10,516 nucleotides of DNA from Allomyces macrogynus ATCC 38327 (lineage: Eukaryota; Blastocladiomycota; Blastocladiomycetes; Blastocladiales; Blastocladiaceae), in assembly GCA_000151295.1 (NCBI GenBank), contig GG745351.1:705851-716366 (forward strand), written 5' to 3'. Positions 7,809 through 10,516 of the stretch are shown one piece after another. The first letter of the stretch is position 1, and every line of letters begins with the position of its first letter. A program made the translations under genes and the position numbers. Below the pieces are notes generated by a model. It was given only the letters and a program-made list of their open reading frames with translations, was not told the DNA's origin and ran no database searches.

Positions 7809-8734
7809 TCATGCCTCATTTGCAGGAGCATCAGCCCCCAACAGGAAGCAGAGCCGTGTCAGCATGATTGGCTTCAGATAGAACTGATGGAAGGTGTGCA
7901 CTGAAGACTAAGTCCCCTGAATGATGTCAGACTCAGCCTCCCTTGGGCAGCAACCCATGATGCAACTGTGCTTTTCAGATCATATGTGCAGAAGTGGGAC
8001 ATGTTGAGCCCAGTGTCCTTCATGACGCGCCTGACCCAGTTCAAGATAGTGTCCTCAACAAAGCGCCAGTCGCCAACCTTGTTCAACACAAACAAGCGAC
8101 TGTCGTCATCAGGCAGGCGTCAATCCACCAATTGTTGGAGATACTCTGTAAAGTGAGCCCTGACGTCCAGCCGCACGTCCTCAATGCAGAGAAGCCAGAC
8201 CATGACAACCCCTGTCTGCTTCTCCTTTGGCCCCAAGATCACCAACCTGAGCTTGTCAGGCAGGACCATGCAATTGTCGTGTGCAATGCGCACAAGACAG
8301 CTAAACCGTCACTTCCCAAAGTGGACCAGCAAGTAGGCCAGGTGGTGCATGAGCTGCACAAAAGACAGGTTGGCAATTGTGCCCCATGACTTGATGTGAT
8401 CATCCAGGATTGTGACATCAAATGTGCCTGTGAGTCGTGGCAGCCACAGCCTGGCCGTGACCTGGAGACCAGTGAGGACCTGAGAAACGGTACTGTTGTC
8501 TGTGAGGTTGCACAACCTGCCTTTGCCATTGATGAACTCTCCCCACATTGAGTGCAAGGCAGAGCAGTGGCCATGCAGCATGTCCACCAAAATGCCACCA
8601 GCCTCCCACTGTGCAATCAGATACACGCACGCTGCATCTACAGACTGGCAAAGGGGATCAGCACTGACTGCCTCACACCAGTGAAGCCAGCCCCTCCAGG
8701 CGGAGTCGTAAGATGACTGTGTGTTTGCTGCCAG
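7809..8734 (-). pseudogene. DIRS tyrosine recombinase, with two stops, a frameshift and altered catalytic residues
   Basis: The frame opens at 8734 and overlaps the upstream frame by 97 bases in another register, a common DIRS arrangement. An N-terminal core-binding domain is seen (SAWRGWLHWC, then TVSQVLTGLQ), then LPRLTGTFDV and MHHLAYLLVHFG. TGA at 8311-8309 precedes RFSCLVRI, where the first catalytic arginine sits. ILGPKEKQ follows. A second TGA lies at 8122-8120. The HxxR box reads YDLK (from 7984), so both histidine and arginine are changed. Between about 7885 and 7920 the register shifts. The nucleophile region HTFHQFYLKPI with its tyrosine (7880-7878) is in the new frame, after a TAG where a tryptophan is normal. 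The frame ends at 7811-7809. It would normally join circular element DNA to the target. Confidence 0.82.
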
Positions 8735-10516
8735 TCACTGCTCTGCAACTGCTGCAACTGCTGCAGAAATACCTCGGAGAGCGCTGAATCGCTGGAAAGC
8801 CTCCACACGAGTAATTGGGTAGTTGAAGGCTGTGGGCTGCTTGCTGTTGCCAGGTGCAGAACTGGCTCCAGGGATGTCAGGAGAAGGACAGGCCAATTGA
8901 CGCTCAGGTGGAGAAGGGCCAGGTACCAGATCTGTGATGGCCAAAATGGGGTCACCACTGTGGCTGTCACCCGATTGTCCTGAATCTTGCACAGAATGCA
9001 CGGGAGAAAAGCCCATGTCAGGTAGATCCACACTGCCTCATCTGTCCATGGGATTGAGAATGTGTCCACCACACACACCCAGTCGTCCAGTTTCCACAAC
9101 ATGTAGCATCCTGGGATCTGTGCATTGTTCACACTTGCAAACAGACCAATGCCCACTGGCCACCTCTGACAGCATTAGTGAAAAATCTCTGGATGGAGCA
9201 TCCAGCCATGGCGGTCAGACAACAGTGTCTTTGAGTCCTCATCCGCCAGCTGGTTCAGTTTGCATGGCAGGTGGACTGTGCACAGCCATGTGTTCCTTGC
9301 TGTCAACCACAGCCATGTCCACCATGTCGCCTCGTTCATCATTGGGCAGTGGCGGCCGCCCTGGCGATCCAGGTAAAGGGCTGAACTGAGGTTGTCCACT
9401 TGAGCCAGGACTGTGAGACCTGTCACATCAAGGCGATCCTGCATCTCCAGGGCCTCCAGCCCCTTTAGCACTGCCAGGACCTCGAGGATGCCAATGTGGA
9501 CCATCTCCATGGCTGGCATCCCCTGTGTGAGCTGCCAAGTGATCCCCGAGCACAGCAGATCCAGCCAGAAGGGAATCAGGTCGTCCACTGTCCAGTTGGC
9601 AAAGACCCTGACTGGGGCGCCATCCTTCCAGATGTTGAGCGCCCAGCCCAGACCCAATGCATCCAAGCTTGTGGTCATGTCAGTCACTGTTGTCAGTGGG
9701 ACCCCACAGGAGAATGACATGATCAGGTCCAACACCAGCATCATCTCCTCACACATGGTGGGCGAAATCAGGACTGCTGTGCTGTCCCAGCCTGCAGTTG
9801 CAGATGCTACTCACTGTGATGTGCAGCACAGCGCCACACACAGGTCCATCATATGGATGCACAGCAGGCCCACTGCTGGTGCCATCATGTTGATCTTGCC
9901 CATGAGGCTCACCAGCTGCCATAGCAGCAGTGTGTCCTTGTTCAAGGCCTGGCAGAGGTTGTGAGTCAGCATTGTGCGACACTTGGCCATTGGGCTGATG
10001 AGCTTTGCCACCAGATCCCACTCCCAGCCCACCCACTCAACAGTCTGGGCTGGAAGGCGGGCCTTCTTCCAGCTGATCAAGAAGCCATGTGCCTGAGTCA
10101 GACAGCAGAATGCCACCCAGTAGCATGTTGCTGTCACCCAATCATGTGTGCCCAGTGTCATGTCATCCAGATGGGCCAGCAAGGTGGACCCTACTTGATG
10201 GAGAGCAGCAAAGATCAGTTCCAGGAGCTTTGTGAACAGCTGTGGGAGCATGCACAGGCCAAGCAGACTTGCCATGGGCTCGTATATCTGTTCCCCAACC
10301 ATGAACTGCAACAGGTGGCATGAGTCCAGGTGCACACCCAGGTGCAGGTAGAAGTTGGTGAAGTTGATCACGCCCACCCAGTCCACATCCAGCACCATTG
10401 CCCAGATGGACTGGAACGTCTCCATTTTGAACGACTCATTCAAGACATGCTTGTTGATATAGCAGTAGTTGATGATGGGTCGCTTCTTCCCTGACTGCTG
10501 AGTGACTATGAAGAAT
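8638..10516 (-). pseudogene. DIRS reverse transcriptase-RNase H-linker frame, 5' partial, two internal stops
   Basis: One frame runs from 10515 to a TAG at 8640-8638, broken by TGA at 9813-9811 and TAA at 9177-9175. The polymerase begins FFIVTQQSGKKRP and continues through ESFKMETF, a DIRS hallmark. The first catalytic aspartate is replaced (INF where IDL is usual, codon 10365-10363), and the active-site box reads HLDD instead of YLDD (10173-10162). The thumb-like region has FLISWKKARL. RNase H follows with all four expected acids: TD (9681-9679), LE (9483-9481), VDN (9396-9394) and AD (9243-9241). The linker domain follows at about 9156-8638. The protein would copy element RNA into DNA and remove the RNA template. 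Here it is not functional as read. Confidence 0.85.

Larger units (their letters stand above)
7117..10516 (-). mobile_element. DIRS-type (tyrosine recombinase) retrotransposon, degenerate, cut by the right edge
   Basis: In minus-strand order the element has reverse transcriptase, RNase H, a DIRS-specific linker (LFASVNNAQIPGCY, WPSQIWY) and an overlapping tyrosine recombinase. Inverted 85-bp arms around a 487-bp loop follow. DIRS elements use a tyrosine recombinase instead of an integrase and make no target duplication. They usually end in inverted terminal repeats, with an internal complementary region next to the right one. The arm just after the recombinase stop fits that internal region, and 7117 would then be close to the 3' terminus. 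The 5' terminal repeat, the gag-like frame and the start of the reverse transcriptase lie outside the window. Stops and a frameshift in both frames show the copy is dead. Confidence 0.82.

Noticed and set aside
7313..7867. Open frames with long arginine, leucine, serine or phenylalanine runs
   Set aside because: They exist only because the AAG repeat has no stop codon in any frame. The flanking parts have no protein-like features and overlap the inverted arms.

Overview
The window is eukaryotic nuclear DNA. It has one GC-rich, spliced gene with short introns, a promoter with a TATA box, and decayed transposable elements beside it. Host identity cannot be fixed from sequence alone. The PTM1/GOST-type membrane protein, introns of about 70-105 bp with GTACGT-like donors, and a DIRS-type retrotransposon would fit an early-diverging (zoosporic) fungus or another unicellular opisthokont. 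This is inference.

Layout. Positions 1-2526 are CpG-rich host sequence. A leftward promoter and leader of a gene outside the window lie at 1-297, and the six-exon minus-strand gene for a PTM1/TMEM87/GPR107-like seven-transmembrane protein lies at 361-2526. After about 3.0 kb the composition changes sharply: CpG nearly vanishes and TG/CA dominates. This repeat-rich part holds a 602-bp nonautonomous hAT-type element with perfect 14-bp terminal inverted repeats and an 8-bp target duplication (3305-3922), set into an older open frame. It also holds three tandem units of about 119 bp (4246-4602), and a broken duplicate of the 5' part of the PTM1-like gene, introns included (5341-6415).

From 7117 to the right edge lies a minus-strand DIRS-type (tyrosine-recombinase) retrotransposon. 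Reverse transcriptase, RNase H and the DIRS linker run in one frame from the right edge to 8638 with two internal stops. An overlapping tyrosine recombinase frame (8734-7809) follows with two stops, a frameshift and substituted catalytic residues. Directly after it are 85-bp inverted arms that enclose hairpins and a perfect (AAG)47 tract, which looks like the internal complementary region and right terminal repeat of a DIRS element.

The clearest unexpected signal is the footprint of CpG decay. CpGs of the intact gene read CpA or TpG in its duplicate, and the two arms of the DIRS inverted repeat show TG opposite CA at four places where an ancestral CG would explain both. The simplest reading is a host that methylated cytosines of repeats in CpG context, next to a protected gene. 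No defence, CRISPR or biosynthetic system was seen.
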